Source: an uncultured Pseudomonadales bacterium (lineage in GTDB: Bacteria > Pseudomonadota > Gammaproteobacteria > Pseudomonadales > Azotimanducaceae). Taken from it: a stretch of DNA of 64,000 bases. The stretch is from positions 186,001 to 250,000 of the forward strand of contig CATOTI010000003.1 in NCBI GenBank assembly GCA_951813295.1, in the 5' to 3' direction. Of the stretch, positions 62,514 through 64,000 are shown piece after piece. The translations under genes were made by a program, and so were the position numbers. Each line of letters starts with the position of its first letter. Positions within the stretch are counted from its first letter, which is position 1. Under the pieces are notes generated by a model, which searched no databases, had not been told where the DNA came from, and saw nothing but the letters and a program-made list of their open reading frames with translations.

Positions 62514-62538
62514 GCCAGACACTCTGCCGATGGCACCT

Positions 62539-63006
62539 TCAGTCGTCCAGCCGCACGAGCTGGCCCATGTCCCGACAGTCTTCGTCGATCTTGAGGCCGG
62601 CCGCGTGGATGCCGAAGGCCGCAACTTCGTCGTCGACTTCCTGGCGATCGCCGGTTACGCCGACCGCGCCGATGACCTCGCCATCGGTGTTGCGGATCAA
62701 CCGACCACCGCCTTCCGCGAAGATCTTCTTGTCGGAGGCATCGTAGAGAAACGCCATGAAGGCCGGACGTTGCTTCATCCGTTCCTGGACCAGGAGCGAG
62801 GACCGCCCGAGGGCTAGGGCGGCATAGGTTTTGCCGAGCGCCATCTCGAGGCGAATGGAGGAGGCGTGGTCCTCCTTTTTGAAGACCTTGACGATGTTGC
62901 CGGGCTCGACGACCACCACGCTCATGGGCCGCAAGTCCAGTTCGCGCGAACGGCTGAGGATCGCGTCGGCGATCGTCTCCGCATCGGTGAGCGAAATGAT
63001 GTTCAT
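62539..63006 (-). CDS. GlcG/HbpS-like heme-binding-family protein
   Basis: 155 residues. GlcG/HbpS family marks: SLTDAETIADAILSRSRELD, MSVVVVEPGNIVKVFK, ALGKTYAALALGRSS, FAEGGGRLIRNTDGEVIGAV, GVTGDRQEVDDEVAAFGI. ATG 63006 has a purine-rich SD (GGGGGACTCC). Divergent from the extradiol dioxygenase; members are often found next to catabolic oxygenases. Confidence 0.88.
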   Translation of the reverse strand: MNIISLTDAETIADAILSRSRELDLRPMSVVVVEPGNIVKVFKKEDHASSIRLEMALGKTYAALALGRSSLLVQERMKQRPAFMAFLYDASDKKIFAEGGGRLIRNTDGEVIGAVGVTGDRQEVDDEVAAFGIHAAGLKIDEDCRDMGQLVRLDD

Positions 63007-63116
63007 GGAGTCCCCCGTCTCTTTTCGGCACCAAGATAACCGCACCTCGTGCTTTGACGAAAAGTGATGGTTGGCTTACGTTGCCTTCACGCTTTGACGG
63101 CATTGGGAGGACGCAA

Positions 63117-64000
63117 TGTCGGAGATCCTGGGCGTTGGCATCACGCACTATCCACCGCTGCTCGGCCAGCCGGCGACATACGCCAATCTCCTGCGCGCGA
63201 TCCTTCGAAGCCCGCACATTCCCGACGAGCAGAAAGATCCGTCGTCCTGGCCCGAAGCCATGCAGGCGCAATGGAACGACGAGGTGGCAGAAGCCGAGGA
63301 GCACCAGCGTCGCCATGTCGAAGCGCTGAACCGCGTGCGCGAGGCGATCGATGCGTTCAATCCCGATGCGGTGATCATCTTCGGTGACGATCAATACGAG
63401 AACTTCAAAGAAGACGTCATTCCACCGTTCAACATGTATTGCATGGACGGTTTCGTGTCGAAGCCGTTCGAGAGGATTGGACCGCCCGCCCACGAGAGCG
63501 ATATCTGGGGCGTTGGACCCGATTACGAGTACGAGTTGCCGGGGGCGGGCCGGCTGGCGCGACGCCTGGCGGACGCGATCATTTCGGATGATTGCCCGAT
63601 CGCTTACTCCTACAAGTTCAATAACCAGGATCACCTGACCCACGCGTTCGCGAATGCGCTGGTTTATCTGGACTGGGACCAGGCAGGTTGGTCGTACCCA
63701 ATCGTGCCCATCGCGGTGAACTGCTACGGCACGGGTGTCGTTCAGACCCGCGGCGGCATGGCGCAGCTCTTCGACCCGCGACCGGTCGACGAACGTGATC
63801 CCTACCTCGACGCACCGGGGCCGGCCGGCCCGACCCCCCGTTCCTGTTTCGCGGTTGGCCAGGCGCTGCGTCGGGCGCTGGACGCCGAAGACGGGCGCTA
63901 CGTGGTGATGGCGTCATCCGGTTGGTCTCACGCGTTCCTGACCGGGAAACACTACTGGCTCTATCCCGATCGAGCGTTCGATCTCGAGCGTGTGAACGAA
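63117..64000 (+). CDS. LigB-type class III extradiol dioxygenase-like protein (3' end outside window)
   Basis: Open from ATG 63117 (SD GGGAGGA) to the window edge, 294 codons without a stop. MSEILGVGITHYPPLLGQPA, VIIFGDDQYENFKED, KFNNQDHLTHAFANA, VPIAVNCYGTG and SSGWSHAFLTG match LigB-type ring-cleavage dioxygenases; H in THYP and H in the later motifs are probable iron/catalytic residues. Cleaves catecholic rings next to the diol, or is a related non-ring enzyme. The C-terminus is missing. Confidence 0.85.

Noticed and set aside
1-64000. CRISPR array, rRNA genes, integrase gene
   Set aside because: No regularly spaced short repeats, no rRNA sequence, and no tyrosine or serine integrase could be recognised.

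Overview
The window is a GC-rich stretch of a Gram-negative proteobacterial genome. TonB-dependent receptor, Omp85-like barrel, lipoprotein and SxxK hydrolase genes, a tandem tRNA-Val/tRNA-Asp pair and the catabolic gene mix (CaiB CoA-transferases, PhyH dioxygenases, a BVMO-type monooxygenase, a LigB-like extradiol dioxygenase) suggest an environmental gammaproteobacterium. Gene content alone does not fix the genus.

Left part (1-6.3 kb): the 3' end of a CaiB/BaiF CoA-transferase, then a leftward three-gene operon (RraA-like aldolase, thioredoxin-fold/UGSC-partner protein, UGSC-family protein). The last gene is readable only if an in-frame UGA at 870-872 is decoded as selenocysteine; a bacterial SECIS-like hairpin follows the UGA. 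Divergent from it are a D-aminoacylase-type amidohydrolase and a hotdog-fold gene cut off by foreign DNA just before the two tRNAs.

Accessory part (6.3-34.4 kb): it begins at the tRNA-Asp 3' end, and a 166-bp copy of that tRNA end plus its flank recurs at 34.14 kb. Between the copies lie an AlgI/AlgJ-like polysaccharide O-acetylation pair, a dead HigB/HigA-type toxin-antitoxin remnant, a pile-up of insertion sequences (IS3 twice plus a third IS3 remnant, IS110 with a strongly structured leader that could be a bridge RNA, IS21-like ends), a sulfotransferase, and an unusual mirrored cluster. That cluster has the order TPR lipoprotein, VCBS/ASPIC lipoprotein, giant TonB receptor, VCBS/ASPIC protein, TPR protein. 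It is followed by a sensor kinase/response regulator, two spondin-domain proteins, a SnoaL-like protein and an EmrAB-type efflux operon.

Right part (34.4-64 kb): an M16 peptidase divergent from a CadC-like regulator, a small periplasmic coiled-coil protein, and a run of metabolic genes (GNAT, alpha/beta hydrolases, DUF3604 lipoprotein, GPH-type transporter, GST-like protein, outer-membrane barrel, two PhyH dioxygenases, CoA-transferase, SDR, DUF1330, AhpD-like protein, CPBP protease, TetR regulator with paired operators, BVMO, heme-binding-type protein, extradiol dioxygenase running off the end). Two genes here are broken: a serine hydrolase by an amber codon and a MocR-type regulator by one extra base in a C tract.

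The strongest candidates for unusual biology are the UGSC selenoprotein operon, the mirrored VCBS/TPR/TonB cluster and the IS110 leader RNA.
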